The notes under the pieces: model-generated
Databases searched by the model: none
The model's input: the letters and a program-made list of their open reading frames with translations, nothing else
Told to the model about the DNA's origin: nothing
Part shown: one piece after another, positions 11,161 to 20,146 of the stretch
How positions within the stretch are numbered: the stretch's first letter is position 1
Layout: each line of letters starts with the position of its first letter
From: Gautieria morchelliformis
Lineage: Eukaryota; Basidiomycota; Agaricomycetes; Gomphales; Gomphaceae
Direction: 5' to 3'
DNA: 64,000 nucleotides
Assembly: GCA_015179125.1 (NCBI GenBank)
Contig: WHVA01000020.1
Span: forward strand, 62,001-126,000
Translations under genes and position numbers: made by a program

Positions 11161-11186
11161 GTTTTTTTTTTTTTTTTTTTTTTTTT
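11161..11186. repeat. Poly(T) tract
   Basis: Uninterrupted run of about 26 T. On the minus strand it is a poly(A) run about 195 bp beyond the stop of the FAD oxidoreductase gene. That gene keeps its introns, so it is not a processed copy; the run may be a microsatellite or a retroposon tail. Confidence 0.7.
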
Positions 11187-11380
11187 AAGAGTAAAGGGAG
11201 TACATAGGAGGATAACAATCCCACTGAGGCTTACGCTTGCAACCGTGGATTTAGGGAAAACACTGCTCCGGCTCTTGATTGATAAAATTTTATTGCTGAT
11301 TACTGTACGACGCTGTAAAGTACTTGCTGAGAGCAGAATTTCAACAGGATCGCGGATAAATCACAACATGCATGAAGCAC

Positions 11381-13506
11381 CTACAGCCCGAAGCAACCTG
11401 GCACCTGCATCCACGCGAGCTTCAAGATAATTATCGGCGAAAATAGTTCAGTTGGAGGTGTCAACCAATTGACCACGTGCCAGAACACCGCAGATACATC
11501 TCGATCCTGGACCATAACACCGTCAACTCTACTCCGAACTGCATATATAGATGATTACCTTTGTCGCGAGTCGAAGAAGAGCCTTTCCATACGCACGTTT
11601 CCATGCACCTGTATCAAGGCTATCGCCTTTAGCGGGAGTCGTAGTCTTCCATGCATAGTCCTGGGACTTGTACGTATCCCTAAAATCAGTATGGTCAGTT
11701 GATGCAGCGCTGCGTGCAGGCTGAAGCGAGAAGTCACTGACCATAGACCGCCTGTGCGCTTTGCCTGTAAATCGAAGAAGTTTCGACTGAAGTCTAAGGG
11801 AAGTGGATTTTCAGTGCCCTTAGTGTTGCCGGTAGGAGTAGCCGGACATTTTATCAGCAAGCTGTTCAGGGTCACGGCCTCGACGCATGCTTTAGTACAT
11901 CCCTGCCTAAGGGGGCATCCAGAATATTTAGCAGATACTTCGGAACTAAATGATAGCTCTTACCCACGGACTGGATTGATATTCAGCACAGAGTCCCCGA
12001 TAGCAATGAAGTTGGAAGGGATATTCCTAGCAAGATGGTATTTGATGTATACCGTTGGCGCTGCACAATGTGTTAGTAGGATTTGTTCAAAAATAATGAG
12101 AATGAACGCACGACAGCGAGCATACACGTAAGGGGATGGCACTTGCTCTTGTTCAAATAACTCGAGCAGTCGAAAGATCCAATCTGGGACAGGGCGTAAT
12201 ACTACCATCTCAGAAAGGAATTTCTTGATGTCGTCTATACTGGTCATCCGTTCGCGCACATCCCACCCTCCACAAACAAATTGGACTATTTTCACAGTCG
12301 GTTAAATACAAACAACGGTTATAGACGGGACGCACCTGAGCTTTCCCCTTTCATTCCGATAATCACGTTTCGGCTGTCCGTGCTGGGGTCAGCCATGTTA
12401 ATATACAGCAATCCTGCGGTTGCGAAGTCCTCAGGGAAACCGAGAGCTTTTATAGGCGACATAAGGGCCGGAGGCACATCGAATGCGCATGTGGTATACG
12501 CCATCTTGGGGTCGTAAGTGTGTTTGAGGGCCTCGAGGGGCAAGGGAGACACTTGCTGCTCGGTTCTAATAGTCGATGTGAAGGAAGGACCTTGGAGCCA
12601 CCTAAATCCGCCTCGCGCAGGTCCGGTACAATCTTTGGTTTGGAAGTTATGTAAGCCTGAGTTCAAGAAAAAGTCATGGCAGGAATCATACCAATGACAA
12701 GTGTAGCCGTGACGTTGCTCTCTTCACTTTCACGAGAACGAACTCGCACCGAATCGATAACGTCAGCTGACGACTCTGATCTAACGAGCGCAATAACAGC
12801 CCCTGGGACATATTTAACATTGGGGCAAGTCGCCAGTACCAGTCGTCGAATAAGTGGCTCAAATCCATCCCTGGACAGACTCGTGGTCGTTGGGAAATTG
12901 TTGGCCGTATACTGGTGCCAGGGTGCCTCAAGACGGACACCAGCAACATGGAACTTGTGGTCTGCAGATACGACTCTAACCCGATCGCTTTACTGTCAGT
13001 CCGATCTATAGCTGATGATGCACACCTGGCACCTGCTTTGACAACCTCATGGTCAAAGTTTGGAAATAATTTTCGAACGGCAAGCGTCATGAATGCCTGA
13101 TACCCGTGGTATGAGGTGTATTGAGGAACGCGTGATCGTTGTTGAACAACTGAGGAAGACTTCTCGTCATGGTGGTGGTCATCCGGCCTCGTGACCGATT
13201 CTTCTGGTTCGACCATAACGACACTCTCGAAGTGATCGGCGCACACCCGAGCACTAAGTAACCCCGCAATGCTGCAATGCACAAATCTTGAGCTCGTTAA
13301 CAGAGGGGTATAAGGTGAACGTACCTGCCACCGCAGACGACAGCCGTGCCACTAATTTTAAGGTCTTTACTTCTGAGAACGCCAAGTGCGGGAATGTCGT
13401 CCAATGCAGTCAAAGTAGCTCGAAGATACTTTCTCATATTGGTGGATATGACATTGCAGACGAAAACAAGGCCGAGGAATATGAATACCAAAGCGAATAT
13501 CGCCAT
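11381..13506 (-). CDS. FAD-dependent oxidoreductase/monooxygenase-like protein, nine exons
   Basis: Exons (minus): 13506-13325, 13271-13033, 12961-12692, 12632-12336, 12285-12115, 12060-11964, 11906-11742, 11679-11559, 11506-11381. All eight introns are 50-71 bp with GT...AG ends. The exons sum to 1,668 bases, exactly 556 codons, with every phase consistent. The start MAIFALVF gives an N-terminal membrane helix (residues 1-22). The FAD-binding motif VVCGGSIAGLL spans intron 1, DCTGPARGG sits at the exon 3-4 junction, and IGDS followed by GQGCTKA is the second FAD-contact region of the PHBH/UbiH-like fold. This is the class of basidiomycete FAD/NAD(P)-binding proteins; the substrate is unknown. 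It is probably a functional host gene, anchored in a membrane by its N-terminus. Confidence 0.85.
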
Positions 13507-15273
13507 TCTGGAAAGTTTGAATACGAGGGAATTTAGGTAAGTTTGAGATTGAGGTAAAATCTTGAAGAAAGTCTCACCATGTTTTATAGTGTTTATAGTG
13601 GTGAGTGGCCATCTCGACTCGTATCTGACTAGTACGCAGCAGGCCCGTCCATGTTGGAATATAGGGAACACCACGAGTCATGCATCATGTACAGCAAGCA
13701 GGTTGCCACATGATACCTACCCTTGATTCCCAAACGATAGACAGGGGGGTGATGCTGTAGGGCAGTGGCCATAATCTATCGAACGGCGAGTTGTAACTTA
13801 CGGTTTAGAGGGACTACGCGGCTCTTATCCAGGGTGTTTAGCTGCCAGTGCAACATGTTAACTAGTATCTCCTCGACTCCTCCGTTCCATACAGCCTCCA
13901 GATTATTCCAGGGATTTGACTTGAAATAGTATTGTTTCCGAGTCATACCTCGTTGAAAGTCTTGCTCCGGATTCTTAACCGCAAAAAGTCAGCCCGGTCT
14001 TGTCGGAAAGAAATTCCTGTGTTCTTCATACTGTATTGTGTCATTGCTGATAGATCAACTCCGACTCTTGGCACCTGCGAATCATACTGTCTTTCGTCTG
14101 GGCTATGGCCAACCATACCCTAGTAATGAGTACCGACGCGTGCGTCCAGTCGCCGGAACGCAGAGTCGGCGTCTTTTCTCTCCCTCAACAGCACCGCCAT
14201 TCAACGTGGTCCCCGGCCGATAGCTTGCGAAGCCTTGGCTGGCGCTTTGCATGAAGCAGTCACGCGAGTGTAATGAAGCTATAAACGGCGCTCTCATACC
14301 AGTTAAGCTTTAAACTAAAATTTTCGAAGCAACTAACCTTACTGTAAGTCTAGTGAGCAATTCCCTGCATGTACGTCAGTGTCTCCGGTCGCCATTCCAG
14401 CGACACCGTCAATTATCTGCTGGGTTACAAGTTCAAAGGCCCGTTCCGAGTTGTTCAGGAGCTGTCCAGATTCGATCTCGGATCTCGATTTAGGGCAGCG
14501 ATCGGGTTCCTGGGCGTTCGTAGTGGCTGTTTCGGGAGCTGCTGTAGCGGCAGCAGGTGCGGGAGTTGACTCGGACCTGCTTCCTTGTTCTTCTCCCGCT
14601 GCCCCTGCCTCGTTGACCTCCGCGGAGCGCGCGTTGTCCTTGTTCGAAGGAGCCATTGTAATTCCGTAACGCCTTGTCGTTGATCTCGTCCCACAAAGCT
14701 TTCCTCGGCCATCTCACGCTTCAATGCGTTCATCCGATGCGGTGCGTTTCCCGTTTCTCGTTTCTCGTGCTTTTTTTGCTGTCTTTGTGCACTCATCTCA
14801 TGGCATGTATCGCGTTCCTTTTCCACATCATCGGACGCCTTGGCCCACACACCTTTTATAGCACGCATGCTTATATCTCCTTGTCCCACTCATCCCTTTC
14901 CACATCTCTTGTCCGGCCGTCCGGCCGTCACATTCTCCGCTATGTTCTTGTCGCACTCTCTGGTACATATCCTCCGAGGTCTTGTCCTACCTACGACCTT
15001 ACACCCCCATCATCTTGTTCCCGGCCCCCCTCCCGCCCCCCGTCTCTTCTTGCGCCGCACATCCCGCGTCGTTAGCATACACGTTTGTACAGGCCAAGAC
15101 GGGTTTCGCACTCATCTCTTGAATCTCTATAATCTCTCGCGTTGCGTTGTGTTGTGTTTCCCGTACAGTGTATGTGCAGTGCCGCAACGCTGATTGCTCC
15201 TCCGATCGTGGATCACCCCCTTGCCGGCCCATAACAGGGTGATCTGGACCGACAGGTCACGTGCGCATCGGCG
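13381..15273. repeat. Segment S, copy 1 (unbroken)
   Basis: Runs from within exon 1 of the FAD gene (GCCAAGTGCGG) through its upstream region to CACGTGCGCATCGGCG. A second copy starts at 16880 and is spread to about 34785. Sequence identity is high throughout, for example GATAGATCAACTCCGAC and CACATTCTC-GCTATGTTCTTGTC blocks. Copy 1 gives the empty-site sequence for three insertions found in copy 2. Confidence 0.9.
14339..14656 (-). CDS. Hypothetical 105-residue ORF in segment S
   Basis: Ala/Glu-rich N-terminus, then a conserved tail SERAFELV-QQIIDGVAGM. A shorter relative sits at 33724-33960 in copy 2 (same N-terminal NARSAEV-EAG and C-terminal SERAFELVVQQIIDGVAGM, with an internal deletion in frame). 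In-frame length variation gives weak support for coding. No recognised domain. Confidence 0.3.
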   Translation of the reverse strand: MAPSNKDNARSAEVNEAGAAGEEQGSRSESTPAPAAATAAPETATTNAQEPDRCPKSRSEIESGQLLNNSERAFELVTQQIIDGVAGMATGDTDVHAGNCSLDLQ

Positions 15274-15411
15274 TAGGAGAAATAACAGCGCTTATGTATG
15301 TAGTATGGATCCTTGTGTATCCCATAGCTTCCATGGAGCGGACAAAGCGTTGTCCGAGGTCTATGGCACGAGGCACGTGACCATGACCACCTTGCGTCTT
15401 CAGTCCACATT

Positions 15412-15875
15412 GGATGACTATCCGTAGACCTAAAATCCTAAATAATGTGTCCTAAATCGTCCGGAACATCGTGCCGGCCGTTAGCCGATGACAGAGAAGT
15501 GCGTTGAAACTCCGCCGATCGACCCAACGCCGTCCTAAACACTTCGTTTAGGATGGCCTCCTCCCCCTCGTCCTAAACTTTTTTCGCAGTCCTAAATGTT
15601 TCATTTCATTTAAATTTGACAGTTATTTGACAGCTCATCCCAGAACGGCATACCGTCCCCCCCATATTCCCTCTCAGTCCATCTCAGCCACTAATTAGTC
15701 CATACCAAGTCCTCAGAGCTCGGTAAATGAGCTGCCGTGCGCAGCCGGTGACAGGTTAACTGAAAATTAGATTTTGGTCTTACGGTTTGAGCTACTGGTC
15801 TAAATCTGACAGCTGTCGTGTGTCACTCATCTTAGAACTTTGGATTTAGGTTTTTAGGACTACGGATAGTCATCC
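15412..15875. mobile_element. Non-autonomous DNA transposon (MITE-like), 464 bp
   Basis: Terminal inverted repeats: left GGATGACTATCCGTAGACCT, right arm its near-complement ending GGATAGTCATCC, matching over about 30 bases with two mismatches. ATT flanks both sides (15409-15411 and 15876-15878), a possible 3-bp TSD. It has no coding capacity. The interior repeats TCCTAAA many times, a subterminal-motif pattern often seen in transposase-binding ends. Superfamily not assigned. Confidence 0.75.
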
Positions 15876-16302
15876 ATTCTTCCCCATTGTCCACCCTTCT
15901 TATTGTCCATTCTTCTTATTGTTCTTTCTTCCTATTGTCCCCTTAAGTATATAAGACCATGCTCTCCTACACAAATTCCCTGCGTCCTTCTCGCATATCT
16001 CGCGCTCGATAGCCATAAAGGCTTCGAGCTCCTTGCTTTTTCACACCCGCCCTGTCCCATTCCCACTTCATTAGTCTGTTTGGTTTGTACTTATGCTTGC
16101 GCCGGCTTGAGCACTGCCTACACCTTGGTCGTGCAAAAGAGTGCCGGCATCGCTATAGACATATTGCTCACTATCCAATAGCTTCCACGCGATGCGGGGC
16201 ATCAGGGTGCCATATATGTGAGTACATATGTGCATACACAGACACATACGCATGCCCATACGCATGTCGCATGATGGTACGTACTTATGTACGCAGGTAG
16301 TA
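15876..16302. other. No gene recognised
   Basis: Contains simple alternating stretches such as CATACACAGACACATACGCATG near 16233. No domain-bearing ORF. Confidence 0.45.
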
Positions 16303-16797
16303 CTCTTTTTTTTCTTCGTTTTTTTTTCATTTTATAATCCTATTTATCGTCTTTTGAGGCTAGGCGCTATGACGGGGACTACAAAGCGCCTGTCGATGAC
16401 TCGACATGCGGTTTCCATCTATCCCTTTGTCTCTATCTCTGCTTGTGCTCCGTAGGCGTGCCCGTGCCTGCGTAGATGGGGTGGTGTGTGGTCGTTGCGC
16501 CTTGCGCAGTCCTGCCAGCTCCTCACGTTCTACATCTCCCTGTTTCCCTTCTCCTCTGGTTCCCATACACTTGCTGTAGTCTTTGTGTTTCATGAATGAA
16601 ATTGAACAGGGGCTTCATCGCTTTGGGTCTGCCTAGTAGCGCTCTGACCGCCGTGGCCCCCCGTCTTAGCTTTCCCTGTAGCTCCTGCCTCTGTTCTTTG
16701 TACTTTGGGAATACGAGGAGGAAATGGGGCACTGATTCAACTGCTCTCCTACACGCCATACATAACGGGGTGTCGACCTTACCGATATTATGAGCAA
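16303..16797 (-). mobile_element. 5'-truncated LINE (non-LTR retrotransposon) 3' end
   Basis: The minus strand encodes the C-terminal CCHC-like tail of fungal non-LTR ORF2 proteins: CMACRRAVESVPHFLLVFP followed by KYKEQRQEL, the C-x2-C...H...pattern plus basic helix. About 250 bases further the strand ends in an A-rich tail (T-rich on plus at 16306-16338). A short 3' fragment with a poly(A) tail is the usual product of aborted target-primed reverse transcription. No clear TSD was found. Confidence 0.65.
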
Positions 16798-16799
16798 CG

Positions 16800-16879
16800 C
16801 TGTCAATTATCTGCTGGACTACAAGTTCAGGAGCAGCGTAGGGCAGTGACTGGGTTCCTGGGCGTTCGTGGCGGGTTCC
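16800..16879 (+). repeat. Rearranged piece of segment S interior
   Basis: GTCAATTATCTGCTGGACTA and GGGTTCCTGGGCGTTCGT match 14406-14525 but with an internal deletion. It directly precedes the start of copy 2, so the duplication was a complex event or part of a tandem arrangement. Confidence 0.55.
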
Positions 16880-17005
16880 GCCAAGTGCGGGAATGTCGTC
16901 CATTGCAGTCAAAGTACCTCGAAGATACTTTCGGACAATGGTGGATATAACATTGTAGACGAAAACAAGGGCGAGGAATATGAATACCAAAGTGAATATC
17001 GCCAT
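16880..17005 (-). pseudogene. Truncated exon 1 of the FAD oxidoreductase
   Basis: Encodes MAIFTLVFIFLALVFVYNV and the following residues to DIPALGG, matching residues 1-43 of the gene at 11381-13506. The rest of the gene is absent; the frame then runs into unrelated sequence. Upstream sequence (the promoter side) was copied with it. Confidence 0.85.
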
Positions 17006-17156
17006 TCTGGAAAGTTTGAATACAAGGGAGTTTAGGTTGGTTTGAGATTGAGGTAAAAGATTGAAGAAATTATCACCATGTTTTATAGTGTCTATAGTGG
17101 TGAGTGGCCATATCAACTCGTGTCTGACCAGTACGCAGCAGGCCCGTCCATGGTGG

Positions 17157-17619
17157 TGTCAGGGGACACCCTGTTTTCCATTTCCAGTTCCGACTCCATT
17201 TCCGAAGACGCTTCCGATTCCGATTCCATCTCCGCCTCCGCTCTCGGAAATGATTCCGCTTCTGGGAGAACTTCCACCAGTTCTGTTCGCCTTCCCAGTT
17301 CCACTCCAATTTCCGAGTTCCACCCTCGGGACAGTGTCGGAAATCAAGCGACTCGCGTAATAGGTGACATCAAGGGTCGATCAAGGGTCAGGGAGGTGCA
17401 GGGTTGATGGCGGGTGCCAAGCGTTGTCCCTGGCTGCGCAGCGTAGTATAATACGGGCTCGCTGACATTGGGGGTCCTTAGACTTTTCTCTTTGGATTTC
17501 CCCTTGTCAGGTGAGAATCCCCTCTCTTGTATGCTCTGTTCATTTATACAGACTTTGGATTTCCCCTTGTCAGTTGTGTGGTAGTGTGATCTCCATGACT
17601 AGCCAGGGTTGCCCTTACA
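17157..17619 (+). repeat. Solo LTR, family A, TSD GGTGG
   Basis: TGTCAGGGGACACC to GCCCTTACA, flanked by GGTGG at 17152-17156 and 17620-17624. Copy 1 of segment S shows the pre-insertion site (CATGTTGGAATATAGG), confirming the boundaries. Confidence 0.96.
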
Positions 17620-17795
17620 GGTGGAGTCTAGGGAACACCAAGAGTAATGACCATGTACAGCAAGTAGGTTGCCACAGTGCCACGTACCACACCCTTGATT
17701 CCCAAACGATAGACAGGGGGGTGGTGTTGTAGGGCAGTGGCCATAATGTATCGAATGGTGAATTGTAACTTACGGTTTAGAATGACTACTGCTCT

Positions 17796-18008
17796 TGTAA
17801 AGATGTCTATCTTAAGCCTTGAGTCACAAGAGCACGACAGAACTTGACCAATGTGTGGTATTCTGATGCTACGTAGTGACAGTGTAAGGGTAAGATGCGA
17901 TGGGGGCCGCTGGTCGGTTCCCACGCATAAACTATACAGTGGGTCCCTAAGGGGCCCACTGGGATTATGTAATAACTAATGTACATGTAGATACACGGGT
18001 TATTTACA
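17796..18008 (-). repeat. 3' LTR of B1 (213 bp)
   Basis: On plus it reads TGTAAAGATGTC ... GGGTTATTTACA. It contains a near-perfect hairpin, CAGTGGGTCCC / GGGGCCCACTG, around a TAA loop (about 17938-17962). The polypurine tract abuts it at 18009-18022. Confidence 0.95.
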
Positions 18009-18022
18009 CCCTCCCCTCTATA
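18009..18022 (-). other. Polypurine tract of B1
   Basis: Minus strand reads AGAGGGGAGGG directly before TGTAAATA of the 3' LTR. B2 has the matching AGAGGGGGAGGG at 35809-35820. It marks the plus-strand primer and confirms the element's orientation. Confidence 0.8.
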
Positions 18023-18043
18023 GAAAGCTATAGGGGTTAACTA

Positions 18044-20026
18044 CTACTCATAGAGGTCATCCATGAGGGAGTCCTCTAGAGTGGCCGATACGATGATGTC
18101 GTCGTCGTACGGGGCCAGTGGAGCACGTGACTCCTCCAGGGGCACCTCCACGTCATCGGTGGTGATTGGGTGAGGCTGGTCGGCCTCACCACTAGCGGCG
18201 GTATCCGCTTGGGTGATGGGGCCAGTGTCCTCACGGAGCATGGCCTCAACGGCCGGGTCCTCAGTCTGAGGAGGGGGCCGGAAGCGCGCCAGCTCTCGGT
18301 CAAGCTGAGCATGAGTGAGGGGTCACGGCACCGCGGCCCTCACGTGGCTGGTCTCGATGACCTTTTGTTGGCCCTCGCGGGCGGCGGCACTGAATGCCGC
18401 GCCGGTGATGCTGCGTTGAACATAATGTTCAATGTGCACCACTCACTCACGAGTGACTCCCGCATAGCGGGCCAACCATCTCGCGATCTCCGCGAGTGGG
18501 ATGTCGGGGCCGGCTCGGCCCTCCACAGGGAATGGGCCCGTGATTGAGAGCCGCAGGGTGGTGCTCTGAGGCGTCAGCACTTCCCTGGCGTCGATGAGGC
18601 TCGGCCATTGGTCTGTCGAGCCGAAGAGGTCGAGTAGCCTCGCCCTGAGAGGTGATGCGACCCCTTTGACCCGGGGCACAAGGGCCTTCAACCACATCCA
18701 GACGTCCATGTCGTCTAGGTTGAAGGTGCCATCCGTGTTGTCACGGATCGCGGATGGGATCCCTTCAGGGTTGGGTATCCAACCCTTCAGAATGGCCGCG
18801 ATGTCGTGCGGGGTACTGCCCGCTATCACGAGACAATCCCTTTTGGGATTGCGAGCGCGTTGTTCGCGCTCGATGCGTTTGAATACACCGATCATCTCGC
18901 GCGTACGCGCGAGCTGCGGCGTTTCTTTTGCCCGCACTATGAGTTCGACGAAGCGTGGGTCGTCGAGCGGGCAGACGTCGTACCATTGACTACGACGCTG
19001 TTGGGCCTTTCCTACCGGCCGTGGTAGGAGGTCCGTCTCGGAGATCGGTGGGTCTCCGAGTGGTATGATCACTCCCTCCCCTGGGTAGGGAGGGTGAACT
19101 GTCCCCGCCGGCGGAGGCAGGGCCACGCCAGGCCCGATGTACTGGGCCTCGATCTGTGCTACCCGCCGCTGAAGGGCGGGGTCATTGACGGTGTGCGACG
19201 ATGACGCCACTAGGAAAGCGCTAATCGCGCTTTCCTTTGCAATGGTTAGCCCATTGACGGTGTGGGGGGAGCCATGCAATTTCTTGCGCTTTTTCTTTGG
19301 CTGCTCTGCCAGCCTCTGTGCCCGTTCAGGTTCATATGTCTTCCAGACGGATGAGTCGGACTCCCATCCATTGGGGACGCCGTATGCAGAGTCGGAAGGC
19401 GCGCTCTGCCCTTCCGTCGTTATCGTTGTCGGGGTCGGCGCCGACAATCGGGACGCTAGCCCCGATGTTGTGCGCGCCGGCAACGGCGCCGTCGCGCGAG
19501 GTGATGATGGCCCGGCCACTGGGTCCGTGGCCGGGTCATGTCGCGGCCTTTTTGAGGCAGCGTGGACCAGGGTAACCTGGAGCTGGGCTGCGCTCAGCTG
19601 TTGCTCCAGTTCCTTGATCCTGGTGCGCTCGGTTGCGAGCGCGTCATCGCGGTCCTCGACCGCGCGTTCCAGCTCCTTGACCTCTTTTTTAAGGTTGTGG
19701 ATGTCCCGGAGGGGCTCTTCTCGCGCGTCACACGCGATGCCCCTTGGGAGCCATCCCCAAGCTGCATCGACGGCATCGCCGATGTCTTCATCCCGCAATT
19801 TGACCTTGCGGGTGCCGGTCGCAGCCCTAAGGTGCGTGGCGTAGTCTGCGCATGTTGCGCAATTGTCTGGGTGGACGATGGCGAGGGCGTCCTCCCATCC
19901 CACGATCATCCAGTGCTCCTGGTCTATTGGAGCACGGAGAATGTCTGCGGCACCCTGTCTCGGGGCCGTTGTTCGCGTTGTGGACGTTGACGGATCAATG
20001 TCCATCCCATCTTTGGGGGGCATCAT
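18044..20026 (-). CDS. Family B extra ORF (ORF3), unknown function
   Basis: A 527-codon frame (20026-18443), then a TGA where B2 has a Ser codon; homology continues to 18044 (ending SLMDDLYE) with one more stop, so the ancestral protein was about 650 residues. N-terminal motif HPDNCATCADYATH fits H-x3-C-x2-C-x5-H, conserved in B2 (HPDGCDNCMLFAAH). A coiled coil follows (LKKEVKELERAVEDRDDALA), then a Pro/Ser/Ala-rich linker, then a conserved block NPEGIPSAIR, DVWMWLKALVP, SPLRARLLDLF, DIPLAEIARWLARY. It starts about 120 bases after the chromodomain stop, in the position of an env gene, but has no signal peptide or membrane segment. I recognise no family. It may be a nucleic-acid or particle-binding accessory protein. 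Confidence 0.75.
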
Positions 20027-20146
20027 CTTCGTGGGTAGATGATGGTGGTTGCTTCCAAGAAGCGATGCGCCCTTGGAAAGATCCGAGGCGAAAATTTAAC
20101 CGCGCCGGCCACGGCGCGTCACGTGGTTTGCACATGACAGACGTGT

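Noticed and set aside
13507..13674. Upstream extension of FAD gene exon 1 to the first in-frame ATG
   Set aside because: The segment is shared with segment S copy 2 as upstream DNA, has no coding character, and MAIFALVF gives a sensible membrane-anchor start.
18044..20026. ORF3 as an envelope gene
   Set aside because: It has env-like position only; no signal peptide, transmembrane segment or furin-like site, and a coiled coil plus HCCH motif instead.
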